DNA from: Pueribacillus sp041725775
Lineage (GTDB): Bacteria > Bacillota > Bacilli > Bacillales > UBA6769
Assembly: GCF_041725775.1 (NCBI RefSeq)
Contig: NZ_JBEUEL010000016.1
Span: forward strand, 1-60,092
Reading direction: 5' to 3'
Length of the DNA stretch: 60,092 bases
The notes under the pieces were generated by a model, which was not told where the DNA came from, did no database searches, and saw only the letters and a program-made list of their open reading frames with translations. Position 1 is the first letter of the stretch. Each line of letters begins with the position of its first letter. This document shows, in pieces, positions 45,423 to 54,420 of this stretch. The position numbers and the translations under genes are program-made.

Positions 45423-46241
45423 CTATTGGATTCCGCCATCTGTCAACAGTTCATCTAACGTATATTCTGTTACACGTTCTGGTTCAAATAGCTCAACTTG
45501 AATCAAACGTTCTAGCATATTTAAACCGATTACTTTCCCTTCCCCATTCGGAGTTCGTATCACATTTCCAATATCGGGAAGCTCATGTTTAGCTTCTTCA
45601 TATAAATCATTTTCATATTTTAAACAACACATAAGGCGACCACATAAGCCCGAAATTTTTGTCGGATTTAATGATAAATTTTGATCTTTTGCCATCTTAA
45701 TCGAAACTGGTTCAAAATCACCTAAAAAAGTCGAGCAACAAAGCATGCGACCACACGGTCCAATCCCACCAAGCATTTTCGCTTCATCACGAACTCCAAT
45801 TTGACGAAGTTCTATTCTCGTACGAAAAATTGCAGCTAAGTCTTTGACAAGCTCTCGAAAATCAACTCTTCCATCAGCCGTAAAATAAAAGATGATTTTA
45901 TTTCGATCAAATGTATATTCAACATCAATAAGCTTCATCGGCAAATTATGCTCAATTATTTTATCTTCGCATAGCGTAAACGCTTCTCCAGCTTCGTGCC
46001 CGTTTCGCTCAACAATGTCGATATCCTCTGACGTCGCAACTCGAATGACTCGTTTTAATGGTAGAACGATGTCATTTTCATTCACTTTTCGCTTCTCAAT
46101 TACGACTTTTCCTATTTCTATTCCACGAGCGGTTTCAACGATGACATGATCGTTTTTTTCAATATTTAAGCCCGCCGGATCAAAATAATAGATTTTGCCG
46201 GCTGTTTTAAAGCGAACTCCAACAATTTCATACAGTACCAT
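45423..46241 (-). CDS. ricT: Regulatory iron-sulfur-containing complex subunit RicT (YaaT)
   Basis: Part of the RicAFT (Y-) complex that stimulates the phosphorelay and RNase Y maturation, affecting sporulation and biofilms. 272 residues; PSP1 domain C-terminal, cysteines in IGPCGRMLCC and LCGRLMCCLKYE that carry iron-sulfur clusters. One base after holB. Confidence 0.95.
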   Translation of the reverse strand: MVLYEIVGVRFKTAGKIYYFDPAGLNIEKNDHVIVETARGIEIGKVVIEKRKVNENDIVLPLKRVIRVATSEDIDIVERNGHEAGEAFTLCEDKIIEHNLPMKLIDVEYTFDRNKIIFYFTADGRVDFRELVKDLAAIFRTRIELRQIGVRDEAKMLGGIGPCGRMLCCSTFLGDFEPVSIKMAKDQNLSLNPTKISGLCGRLMCCLKYENDLYEEAKHELPDIGNVIRTPNGEGKVIGLNMLERLIQVELFEPERVTEYTLDELLTDGGIQ

Positions 46242-46242
46242 T

Positions 46243-47238
46243 TTATCCCTCCTGTAGCTTCAGAACCGCATGTTCGATCACAAGTTGAGGGTTTACGTTG
46301 GCATTTAAATGTTTCTTTGCTTCCAACACGATTTCCATCTGTCTAGCTACTTGTTGCACCGTATAACGAAGCTGATAACGCCCTAATAGCTCTCTTTCTT
46401 GTGCGAAGATCACTTGCTCATCTTTCTTTAAATGTAACGATATAACATCTCGGAACCATAATAAAAATAAATCAAGTCCTAATTCCATCTGTTCCCGATC
46501 TTTAAAAAGTGGACTCCATTTTTCATGGATTGTTAAAAAGACTTGAGATGGTCTATCCAAGACCTCTTCCATCAATTGTATCACTAACTTTCGGGCTTGT
46601 GCAAACAACTCATCTTCTGCCATTTCATATGCTGTTTCATAGTCATCTGTTAACGCAGACGCTAGTTTAGCTAATGATTTAGAAACAGCATTTTCTTCAA
46701 GTTTATGCGTTAACTCAGATGATAGAAGTGGCTTAAACGAAACCGTTTGACAACGAGACACTATTGTTGGTAGCATTTGCTGCAATTGCTCTGTAATCAG
46801 GATCACAGTTTCCTGTTCAGCCGGCTCTTCAATAAATTTAAGCAAACGATTTGCAGCGACTTGTGTCATGCGATTCGCATGTTCAATCACAAACAATCGT
46901 CGCTTTGACTCAGATCCACGATAGGAAAACTCTTTTAACAGCTGCTCAATTTGTTCGATTGTAATTGATTTTCCGCTTTCAGGCGAGAAGATACGTACAT
47001 CAGGATGATTGTTAGAATCAATTCTACGACAATCACGGCATTCGTGACACGGTTCTGCTCCGTCTAATTGTGAACAAAACAACGTTTTTGCAAGCGTCTT
47101 TGCTACTGCTACCTTACCTGTCCCTTTACTGCCCTCGAAAATATAAGCATGAGATAGTCTGTCCTTTTTCAAACTATTTACAAGTAATGTCACCGCATAC
47201 GATTGCTTTTTCTTTAGATCAGTCCAACTTATCTTCAT
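46243..47238 (-). CDS. holB: DNA polymerase III delta' subunit
   Basis: Clamp-loader AAA+ protein. 331 residues: RLSHAYIFEGSKGTGKVAVA (P-loop), a four-cysteine zinc module (CSQLDGAEPCHECRDC), FVIEHANRMTQVAAN and PTIVSRCQT (SRC motif). ATG at 47238 aligns with the family and follows gtggtg; an ATG at 47259 would add seven residues, both with weak sites. Followed within a base by ricT. Confidence 0.94.
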   Translation of the reverse strand: MKISWTDLKKKQSYAVTLLVNSLKKDRLSHAYIFEGSKGTGKVAVAKTLAKTLFCSQLDGAEPCHECRDCRRIDSNNHPDVRIFSPESGKSITIEQIEQLLKEFSYRGSESKRRLFVIEHANRMTQVAANRLLKFIEEPAEQETVILITEQLQQMLPTIVSRCQTVSFKPLLSSELTHKLEENAVSKSLAKLASALTDDYETAYEMAEDELFAQARKLVIQLMEEVLDRPSQVFLTIHEKWSPLFKDREQMELGLDLFLLWFRDVISLHLKKDEQVIFAQERELLGRYQLRYTVQQVARQMEIVLEAKKHLNANVNPQLVIEHAVLKLQEG

Positions 47239-47268
47239 TTGACACCACAAACTTTCCATCTCGACACA

Positions 47269-47709
47269 TTATGTATAAAGATTAATTAGCAAACCCTCGA
47301 TTTCCCCAATTTTCCCAAGGATATCAAGAGAGTCTTTCCCCTCTTCTAGCACCATTTCAGTTAATGCTAAAAGCTCTTCATCAACTTTTTTTACGAGGGT
47401 ATGTGATTCCATTCTACCTGAATGGTTCCATCCTCCAGTATGTTTAAGCTCCATACCGAAGTCGACCGCTTCTTTCACAAAACGCTCGATTAGTCGTTTA
47501 TACTGTTGCAACTCCTTCGCTGTTCGGGAACGAACGAGTCGTTCCCCTTGACTCTGTATTTCTGTAAGTAGCGCATGAAGTCGTTCTTTATGAAGTTGAT
47601 GACCTTCTTTAACGAGAAACGTTTGAAATGGTTGTCTTTCGTTTAATACTTGTCGTTTTTCTACTTTTCTTTTATCTACAATTGGTCGTATATTTTGACT
47701 AATTTTCAT
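47269..47709 (-). CDS. yaaR: YaaR family protein (DUF327)
   Basis: 146 residues, no catalytic motif, mostly helical and charged; FVKEAVDFGMELKHTGGWNH is a family hallmark. Function unknown; always next to holB/yaaQ in bacilli. Start preceded by aaaggag. Confidence 0.9.
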   Translation of the reverse strand: MKISQNIRPIVDKRKVEKRQVLNERQPFQTFLVKEGHQLHKERLHALLTEIQSQGERLVRSRTAKELQQYKRLIERFVKEAVDFGMELKHTGGWNHSGRMESHTLVKKVDEELLALTEMVLEEGKDSLDILGKIGEIEGLLINLYT

Positions 47710-47896
47710 CGTTCGTTACTCCTTTTATTCGTATTCAAAAGGGACAGAATTAGGCACGTGCAAAGCGAAGCACGGGACTACACAGAATGTGCTGACTTCT
47801 GCGTTGTTCACAGAACGTGCTCGATTTTAACAGAAGCTCATTAAAGTAACGCAAAAGAGGTACATAGCAAATTTCTGTGTTTTTTGAACATCTTAT

Positions 47897-48226
47897 TTAA
47901 AACTGATGAAATGCTTCAACTGGCAATACAAACACGGTTGCACCGCCCACTTCAACTTCAACCGGATACGGAGAATACGCATCTGCACTTCCACCGAGAG
48001 GTGACATCGGTGCAACGAGTTGTTCACGTGCCTTGCAATTTTCTCGAATAATCTCTAGCAACTCTTCTAACTGATCATCATCAGTACCAATTAAAAATGT
48101 TGTATTTCCTTCTCGTAAAAAACCGCCAGTTGAAGCAAGTTTCGTCGCTCGAAAATTCGCTTTAATTAACGCTTGTGACAAGCGATTGCTATCTTTATCT
48201 TGAATGACAGCCATTACAAGCTTCAC
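47897..48226 (-). CDS. darA: c-di-AMP receptor DarA (YaaQ)
   Basis: PII-like trimer that binds cyclic di-AMP. 109 residues, the same length as B. subtilis DarA: ATKLASTGGFLREGNTTFLI and YPVEVEVGGATVFVLPVE are strongly conserved. Start GTG at 48224-48226 follows aaggaggg; an upstream in-frame GTG (48244) is too close to that site. 18 bases after tmk. Confidence 0.94.
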   Translation of the reverse strand: MKLVMAVIQDKDSNRLSQALIKANFRATKLASTGGFLREGNTTFLIGTDDDQLEELLEIIRENCKAREQLVAPMSPLGGSADAYSPYPVEVEVGGATVFVLPVEAFHQF

Positions 48227-48244
48227 AGCAACTCCCTCCTTCAC

Positions 48245-48889
48245 TCATTCGCTATGAAATACGGCTTGAAAATCTCTTATAATCGTATCGAAAATTTGGT
48301 CAACTGACTGGTGACCATCAATAAGGCACACGCGATCGCGATGTCGTTCGTAAAGTTGTAAAAATCCTTTGCGGACCTTTTCATGATACTGTATGTTTTT
48401 TTGTTCAATTCGGTCAAGTGCTTCATGTCCATTTCTTTGAAGAAGCCGTTTTCGCGCAAATTGTGGCGATATGTCGATGAAATAACTTCGATCTGGTTCA
48501 AGTCCTCCAGTGGCAAACTTATTAATCATCGTTATTTTTTTAAGATCAATCCCGAGACCGTAGCCTTGATATGCAACCGAAGCATCAACGAAGCGATCAC
48601 AAAGAACAATCAAACCTTCATTCAAGGCAGGAATAATTTTTTCCTTCACATGCTGGGCACGGGATGCAGCGTATAAAAGCACTTCCGTTTCATTGATCAT
48701 TTCTGTATGCTCAGGATGCAAAATAAGTGTTCGAATCGCATCGCTAATTCGGGTTCCCCCAGGTTCTCTCGTTAATAAATATGGATGATTTTTCGATTTT
48801 AAATAAGCCGCTAATTTTTCAATCTGTGTCGTTTTTCCAGCACCATCTGGTCCTTCAAATGTAATAAATTGACCTCGCGAGTATTGCAA
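48245..48889 (-). CDS. tmk: Thymidylate kinase
   Basis: Converts dTMP to dTDP. 214 residues: P-loop TFEGPDGAGKTTQIEKL (about 9-25), DRFVDASVAYQGYGLG (DR motif), and a lid with arginines (DISPQFARKRLLQRNGHEAL). Two bases after yaaO. Confidence 0.96.
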   Translation of the reverse strand: MQYSRGQFITFEGPDGAGKTTQIEKLAAYLKSKNHPYLLTREPGGTRISDAIRTLILHPEHTEMINETEVLLYAASRAQHVKEKIIPALNEGLIVLCDRFVDASVAYQGYGLGIDLKKITMINKFATGGLEPDRSYFIDISPQFARKRLLQRNGHEALDRIEQKNIQYHEKVRKGFLQLYERHRDRVCLIDGHQSVDQIFDTIIRDFQAVFHSE

Positions 48890-48891
48890 AA

Positions 48892-50346
48892 CTATTCTCC
48901 TCTATCATCAAAAATTAGTAGTTGCTTTTCATTTAGCTTAGATCCGCCTTGAATACGTGCCCCTTTTGCTAGTAGTCGATCCAGCATTTCAATATCTTTT
49001 CGTAAGATTACTTCACCTTTCATAATAAGCGGGATTCCCGGTGGATACGGAATAATCGGTTCGGCAGCTACTTTTCGTTCAGCTTCATGAAGCGGTATAT
49101 ACTTTTTCTGAGCCTTCGCCATTTCTTTATATGAAAGAGAAAGTGAACGATAGCTCCTTTCAAACTCAAACATATTTTTTACACTTACATTTTTTTTATC
49201 TTGCTCAATTGGATCCTTAGTTAATGCCTTCGTCATTTTCAAAACTGTATGCTCACCATTCATAACCGGCGCTAGTGGCATAACAAGAAGGACATTAACT
49301 TCATCAGCAAGCTCTGGAAAAATAGCATGTCGCTCAAGCAGTTTTTGTAGTTCAAAGCCACTTTTCCCACGCTTACTTTGCACAATTACTTTTAATGGGT
49401 CTTGTTTATATTTCGACGATTGTTCAGTGACTAATCGAATGCTATCAATGTCCTCCAGTGACAGGCGAAATTGTTCAATCGACTCGTTCATCACCTGTAA
49501 ATCGCTTTCTCGTAACTGTGCAATGTAAAATCTAGCAACATCAAGTGAAGCCATAATCGGATAAGAAGGACTGCTCGATTGAAGCATCGCTAAATAATTT
49601 TTTAGTTTTTCACGATACGGATAACCTTCGTTTACGTGAATAAACGATCCCATTGTCATCGCTGGCAATGTTTTATGTGCCGACTGCACTACAACGTCAG
49701 CTCCGACTGAAACAGCTGAGTTTGGAAACGGTTCACCAATTCCAAAATGCGCCCCATGTGCTTCATCAACAAGAACGACCATCCCTCGTTCATGAGCAAA
49801 TTCAATCGTCGCTTGCAAGTCCATCGTCATCCCATAATAGTTCGGGTTCGTCACGATTAGTACTTTCGCTTCTGGGTAGGCAGCATATGCTTCTTTCACG
49901 ATGTCGAGTGATACCCCAACCGCGACATTCGTACTTTCATCCACGATAGGTGTCAAAAACACAGGTTTTACATTCGCCATTTCCAAGCCATTCATAATCG
50001 ATTTATGACTATTTCGCTGTACGAGAACAAATTCCTGCTCCACACAAGTCGCTAAAATCATCGCCAAGTTCCCCGCCGTCGTCCCTCCAACAAGAAAATA
50101 ACTTTCTTTGCTTCCGTACAATTGCGACAGTAATTGTTGAGCTTGAAAAATTGCACCTTCAGGTTCATGCAAATCATCAAGTCCATCTATTTCTGTTGCA
50201 TCAATTGATAGAATCGTTTCATACAATGGTCTTGCTTTTTCTGGAAAGATTTTCCCGTTTTTATGACCAGGAACGTGAAAAGAAAGCGGGTTCATTCGCT
50301 TCCATTTTAGTAGCGCGTCAAAGAGAGGCATCTTGCTTTGAACCAT
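48892..50346 (-). CDS. yaaO: Orn/Lys/Arg decarboxylase family protein (YaaO)
   Basis: PLP-dependent fold-type I decarboxylase; B. subtilis YaaO and SpeA are relatives, so arginine or lysine is the likely substrate but is not proven. 484 residues: SFHVPGHKNGKIFP, DATEIDGLDDLHEP, VDEAHGAHFGI and the PLP lysine in VVQSAHKTLPAMT (about 220-232). Start follows gaaaggga. Confidence 0.88.
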   Translation of the reverse strand: MVQSKMPLFDALLKWKRMNPLSFHVPGHKNGKIFPEKARPLYETILSIDATEIDGLDDLHEPEGAIFQAQQLLSQLYGSKESYFLVGGTTAGNLAMILATCVEQEFVLVQRNSHKSIMNGLEMANVKPVFLTPIVDESTNVAVGVSLDIVKEAYAAYPEAKVLIVTNPNYYGMTMDLQATIEFAHERGMVVLVDEAHGAHFGIGEPFPNSAVSVGADVVVQSAHKTLPAMTMGSFIHVNEGYPYREKLKNYLAMLQSSSPSYPIMASLDVARFYIAQLRESDLQVMNESIEQFRLSLEDIDSIRLVTEQSSKYKQDPLKVIVQSKRGKSGFELQKLLERHAIFPELADEVNVLLVMPLAPVMNGEHTVLKMTKALTKDPIEQDKKNVSVKNMFEFERSYRSLSLSYKEMAKAQKKYIPLHEAERKVAAEPIIPYPPGIPLIMKGEVILRKDIEMLDRLLAKGARIQGGSKLNEKQLLIFDDRGE

Positions 50347-50408
50347 CGTTCGTCCCTTTCATGCATGATTGTAACTTTCATTTTATCACATTCTTTTACG
50401 TTTTTATG

Positions 50409-50448
50409 CTTTTTTATAAAACAGAAAACAGGCCTTAGACCTGTTTTC
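50409..50448 (-). terminator. csfB terminator
   Basis: Perfect stem GAAAACAGG/CCTGTTTTC with a 7-base loop (50424-50448) and trailing tgttttat on the minus strand. Confidence 0.8.
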
Positions 50449-50475
50449 AATCCTCGTATATTTAGTTTAAAAACT

Positions 50476-50682
50476 TTATGAATGGCGGGGCAAAACAGCT
50501 TTTAATTTTTCAAGCCGATTTAAATAAAACAAATATTTCGCATCATTCGTATCTGTTGCAACAACACTTTTTTCACATTCTTCACACATAAACTGACTAC
50601 CGATAGTTATACCGTAGGTTTTCTCTGCTTCACAAATAAAGCAAATTTTCTCCTGTTTTTTATGATAAGCCAATCGTGCCAT
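50476..50682 (-). CDS. csfB: Anti-sigma factor CsfB (Gin)
   Basis: Forespore inhibitor of sigma-G (and mother-cell sigma-E) activity. 68 residues with two zinc pairs, CFIC (about 14-17) and CEEC (about 33-36), and YLFYLNRLEKLK at the end, as in B. subtilis CsfB (64). Preceded by a sigma-F-type promoter. Start after ggaggtg. Confidence 0.9.
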   Translation of the reverse strand: MARLAYHKKQEKICFICEAEKTYGITIGSQFMCEECEKSVVATDTNDAKYLFYLNRLEKLKAVLPRHS

Positions 50683-50727
50683 ACGTCACCTCCGATACAA
50701 TGATCGTCTATCACATATTTTTGGCTC

Positions 50728-50757
50728 CATTGTTCCCAAAAAAGTAAAATTATATAC
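50728..50757 (-). promoter_or_regulatory. csfB promoter, sigma-F type
   Basis: Minus strand GTATA (50753-50757), 15 bases, then GGGAACAATG (50728-50737), a full match to GNATA-N15-GGnnAnAnT. csfB is sigma-F dependent in B. subtilis. Confidence 0.8.
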
Positions 50758-50812
50758 GTATTCTAATTTTATGTAGACGATTGGCTCATTGTGTCTGTCT
50801 TATTCATTTTAT

Positions 50813-51076
50813 TTATAAAATAATTTGGTCAATTGCAACAAGTGCAGCAAGTCCAGGTATACCGAGAAATCCAGACACCGAGACCGTGACAAGATTAATC
50901 GGGATATGTACATGAAATTGCCCACCAATTACATTTAAAAAAAACAGCAACAACGCACCAATCATTAGTTTAATAAATCCTTGTCCAATAAACCTTAACG
51001 GCTTCATCGGTGCACCGAACAGAAGTAAAAACACAATTAGACAAGCAACAATTGAGATGACTACGATCGAATCCAA
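50813..51076 (-). CDS. bofA: Sigma-K processing inhibitor BofA
   Basis: Membrane protein that holds the pro-sigma-K protease SpoIVFB inactive with SpoIVFA. 87 residues, two to three hydrophobic segments (about 3-21, 35-50) and the conserved end VSGFLGIPGLAALVAIDQII. Same length as in B. subtilis. Preceded by aaggaggcc. Confidence 0.95.
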   Translation of the reverse strand: MDSIVVISIVACLIVFLLLFGAPMKPLRFIGQGFIKLMIGALLLFFLNVIGGQFHVHIPINLVTVSVSGFLGIPGLAALVAIDQIIL

Positions 51077-51129
51077 TCAATGGCCTCCTTCCACATATGA
51101 GCTTGTACCTTTATGTATATGAATGAACG

Positions 51130-51157
51130 AAAAAAAAAGAAGCCCTTTATGGCTTCG
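51130..51157 (-). terminator. recR-yaaL terminator
   Basis: Stem GAAGCC/GGCTTC with 6-base loop (51139-51156) and a T9 run on the minus strand, overlapping the yaaL stop. Confidence 0.85.
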
Positions 51158-51362
51158 ATGAAAGTTTTCGTGTTTTTGCTACCTTTAACAAAAATAAGTA
51201 TTTTGCTTTAGTCAATTTTAATTCGTAAACTAATTCATAGGAAGGCTCAATGCTTTTATCAATCAATGCTCTTCTCATGAGCCACTCCTGTTTTACATTT
51301 TCTAACGTTTTTAATAGCTCTTCATCAATCATTTGACGAGAGCTTCTTTTTCTAAAAAGCAT
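51147..51362 (-). CDS. yaaL: YaaL family protein (DUF2508)
   Basis: 71 residues, charged helical protein of unknown function: QMIDEELLKTLENVKQEW and KAKYLFLLKVAKTRKL are typical. Follows recR by 39 bases as in B. subtilis, ahead of bofA. Confidence 0.9.
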   Translation of the reverse strand: MLFRKRSSRQMIDEELLKTLENVKQEWLMRRALIDKSIEPSYELVYELKLTKAKYLFLLKVAKTRKLSSKP

Positions 51363-51401
51363 CGTTTGCGTCCGCCTTCCTCAAGTTTCGTTCATTCTTC
51401 C

Positions 51402-52004
51402 TTACAGCTCCCGACGCCCTTCAAGTGCTTTAGATAATGTAACTTCATCAGCATATTCTAGATCGCCACCAACCGGCAGTCCGTGAGCAATGCGTGTCGT
51501 TTTAATTCCGACTGGTTTAACAAGTCGCGCAATATACATCGCTGTTGCTTCACCTTCAATATTCGGATCCGTTGCTAAAATTAACTCTTTTACCTGTTCA
51601 TCTGTAAGCCGATTTAAAAGCTCAGCAACTTTAATATCTTCAGGCCCAATTCCATCCACTGGTGAAATAGCACCGTGCAATACGTGATAAAGCCCTCGAT
51701 ACTCTCGCATTTTTTCCATGGCATTCACATCTTTTGCATCTTGAACAACGCAAATAACAGAACGATCTCGACTCGAATCGTCACAAATGTAACACGGATC
51801 ACGATCAGTTATATTTTGACAAACAGAGCAATGTGTTAATTCTCGTTTTGCGTTCACTAGTGCTTTCCCGAACTCAAACACGTCATCGTCTTTCATTTTT
51901 AAAACGAAAAATGCTAGCCGCACAGCCGTCTTTGGTCCGATACCTGGCAATTTCATAAAGCTGTCTATCAATTTTGCTATCGGTTCAGGGTACCGCACGT
52001 TCAA
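51402..52004 (-). CDS. recR: Recombination protein RecR
   Basis: Acts with RecF and RecO to load RecA on gapped DNA. 200 residues: helix-hairpin-helix LPGIGPKTAVRLAFFVL (about 18-34), zinc finger CSVCQNITDRDPCYICDD (about 57-74) and Toprim domain (ICVVQDAKDVNAME; ATDPNIEGEAT). Unlike B. subtilis, it is separated from yaaK by 290 bases. Confidence 0.97.
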   Translation of the reverse strand: MNVRYPEPIAKLIDSFMKLPGIGPKTAVRLAFFVLKMKDDDVFEFGKALVNAKRELTHCSVCQNITDRDPCYICDDSSRDRSVICVVQDAKDVNAMEKMREYRGLYHVLHGAISPVDGIGPEDIKVAELLNRLTDEQVKELILATDPNIEGEATAMYIARLVKPVGIKTTRIAHGLPVGGDLEYADEVTLSKALEGRREL

Positions 52005-52294
52005 CTCTCCTAATCAATGTAAGGGGTGCTCAAAAAAGTCCAGAGGTTCACACAATATAAGTAAGATCGCCGTCATAGTAGGGACGTGAAGCTTTGAAGT
52101 CACATACTTTATTTACTGTCAGTCCATTTGTATAAGTCATCGACTATAACCTCATAGCTACTTCCTCGTGCAAGACCATTCATCCATAACTACTTCTTTG
52201 CAATTTTGTAAAGTGTAATTGCAGTCCCTAGACGTTATATATATTTAGTCGACCTCCGTTCTTTATACCCTCCTTTTTAAACACGTACTATCTT

Positions 52295-52624
52295 TTAGAA
52301 TAAACCTGGAATGTTCATTCCTTGCGTAAATTTCCCCATATTTTTATTGACGAGCTCATCGACTTGCTTCAATGCTTCATTCATTGCTGCAAGCACTAAA
52401 TCTTGTAGCATATCAATATCATCAGGGTCAACAACTTCTTCTTTAATTTGCACATCAAGCACTTCTTTATGACCGTTCATCACAACAGTGACCATTCCGC
52501 CACCCGCTGTTCCTTCGACCGACTTCTCTTTCAATTCCTCTTGGGCTTTCATCATTTCTTTTTGCATTTTTTGCATTTGTTTCATCATACCGCCCATATT
52601 GCCCATATTTCCCATTCGTCTCAT
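52295..52624 (-). CDS. yaaK: YbaB/EbfC nucleoid-associated protein (YaaK)
   Basis: Small DNA-binding dimer. 109 residues: methionine/glutamine-rich helix (KQMQKMQKEMMKAQEEL), EGTAGGGMVTVVMNGHKEV and IDMLQDLVLAAMNEALKQ. ATG at 52624 follows gggagg; the preceding in-frame TTG is not needed. 17 bases after dnaX. Confidence 0.95.
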   Translation of the reverse strand: MRRMGNMGNMGGMMKQMQKMQKEMMKAQEELKEKSVEGTAGGGMVTVVMNGHKEVLDVQIKEEVVDPDDIDMLQDLVLAAMNEALKQVDELVNKNMGKFTQGMNIPGLF

Positions 52625-52641
52625 CAAAAATGCCTCCCATA

Positions 52642-54315
52642 TTATTTAAATTCGATTACTTCTTCTCCAAACAGACGTTTCGCCTCAGCAATTAACGGAT
52701 CTTCCTCTTTTTCATTCGGCTTCTTGCTTGTTTCTTCCTGCTGACTTTGAATAAAAGCTTGCTTCACTTTCTCCCAATCGTCATCGACGATCGTAAGCAT
52801 GTGTAACGGTTTTTTACAAACGCTTTGTACCGCTTGTTCCACTGGTATACGAATTTGCTCTTTACTTGCCATTTGACTGTGCATCTCATACGGGAATGCT
52901 AATAAAAATCTATCATCTGAACATGCAACAGGACGACTATCTTTCAGCCAAGCATGAGCAGAAATTTTCTCCTTGCGAATTGTTTCCATCACCGTTCCCC
53001 ACCGCTTTTGAAGCTGACTCAGCTTCTGCTTAGATGCTGATTGAAGCATCTTTTCAACATGAACCAACGACTGTTGTTTCGTACGACTCGTTTGCCGTGA
53101 GACTCGTTCTCGTTTAGGAGTCAGCGATGATTTTTCCGAACTTATAACTCCTTCTTTTTTCAAATGTACAACTTCAGATTCCAGTTCATTCACTTTCTTT
53201 TGAAGTTGTTCAAGTAGTTGATCGTTCATTTCACGATGATGGCATATTTTTACGAAGGCGACTTCCAAAAAGATCCGCTTATTCGTCGTCCACTTCATAT
53301 TTTGCTGGCTATCATTTAACATTTCAATCACAGAATAAAGCCACGGTTTTGATGCCTTTTCTGCTAATGATTGAAACTGCTTATCACGCCTTGCTCGTTC
53401 TTGAATATCTTCTAAAGTAGGAGCAGTCTGATACAAAAGGATGTCACGCAAATAAAAAATTAAATCTTCTAAAAAACGAATCGGATCTTTACCATGATCT
53501 ATCACTTCGTTAACCATCTGTAACGCTTCTTCAACATGTTGATTTAAAAATGCTGTCACAGTTCGTGATAAAAATGTGTCAGATACCGTATCTGTTACAG
53601 CTAAAACATCTTCAATCGTAATGTTGCTTTCACTGAAAGAAATCACTTGATCAAGGATACTTAACGCATCGCGCATCCCACCTTCGGCTGCACGTGCTAC
53701 GAGCGATAATGCGTGCGGATCCGCTTCAATACCTTCACTCTCCGTAATCATTTTCATCCGCTCAACCATCGCTTGGTTCGAAATTTGTTTGAAATCGAAA
53801 CGTTGACAGCGAGAAATGATCGTTGCTGGCAACTTATGCGGTTCTGTCGTAGCTAATATAAACATGACATGTCGTGGCGGTTCTTCAAGCGTTTTCAACA
53901 ACGCATTAAACGCTTCCGTCGAAAGCATATGCACCTCATCAATGATATACACTTTCGTTATCGCTTGAGAAGGCGCATACTTTACTTTATCGCGAAGATC
54001 ACGAATGTTATCAATACCACGGTGTGAGGCAGCGTCAATTTCGATTACATCAGGATTTGAACCGTCTGTTATACTCATGCAAACCGTACATTCATTGCAC
54101 GGTTCTTTTACAGGTGCACTTTCACAGTTGATCGCTTTTGCAATAATTCTCGCAACTGTCGTTTTCCCCGTTCCACGTGGTCCAGTAAAAAGGTAGGCAT
54201 GGGAAAGTTTCTCAAAAACGATCGCATTTTGCAATGTTTTCGTTACATGGTGCTGTCCAATTAAATCGTCAAAACGATTTGGTCGCCATACTCGATAAAG
54301 CGCTTGGTAACCCAT
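52642..54315 (-). CDS. dnaX: DNA polymerase III gamma/tau subunit
   Basis: Clamp-loader core. 557 residues: MGYQALYRVWRPNRFDDLIG, P-loop FTGPRGTGKTTVARI (about 42-56), zinc module (CESAPVKEPCNECTVC), Walker B VYIIDEVHMLS and SRC motif IISRCQRFDF. ATG at 54315 follows aggggga; the frame open to 54429 runs into the SRP RNA gene and is rejected. Confidence 0.96.
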   Translation of the reverse strand: MGYQALYRVWRPNRFDDLIGQHHVTKTLQNAIVFEKLSHAYLFTGPRGTGKTTVARIIAKAINCESAPVKEPCNECTVCMSITDGSNPDVIEIDAASHRGIDNIRDLRDKVKYAPSQAITKVYIIDEVHMLSTEAFNALLKTLEEPPRHVMFILATTEPHKLPATIISRCQRFDFKQISNQAMVERMKMITESEGIEADPHALSLVARAAEGGMRDALSILDQVISFSESNITIEDVLAVTDTVSDTFLSRTVTAFLNQHVEEALQMVNEVIDHGKDPIRFLEDLIFYLRDILLYQTAPTLEDIQERARRDKQFQSLAEKASKPWLYSVIEMLNDSQQNMKWTTNKRIFLEVAFVKICHHREMNDQLLEQLQKKVNELESEVVHLKKEGVISSEKSSLTPKRERVSRQTSRTKQQSLVHVEKMLQSASKQKLSQLQKRWGTVMETIRKEKISAHAWLKDSRPVACSDDRFLLAFPYEMHSQMASKEQIRIPVEQAVQSVCKKPLHMLTIVDDDWEKVKQAFIQSQQEETSKKPNEKEEDPLIAEAKRLFGEEVIEFK

Positions 54316-54376
54316 TGCCATCCCCCTTACGAATTCCATCTTATTATACTTGTTTCCCTTTGTTTTTTCAAAATGA

Positions 54377-54402
54377 AAACTCACTCTGTAAAGAGTGAGT
54401 GA
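54377..54402 (-). terminator. SRP RNA terminator
   Basis: Perfect 8-bp stem ACTCACTC/GAGTGAGT with 6-base loop (54379-54400) and ttttcattttg on the minus strand, ~20 bases after the RNA. Confidence 0.8.
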
Positions 54403-54420
54403 ATGTTTATATTTTAAGCT

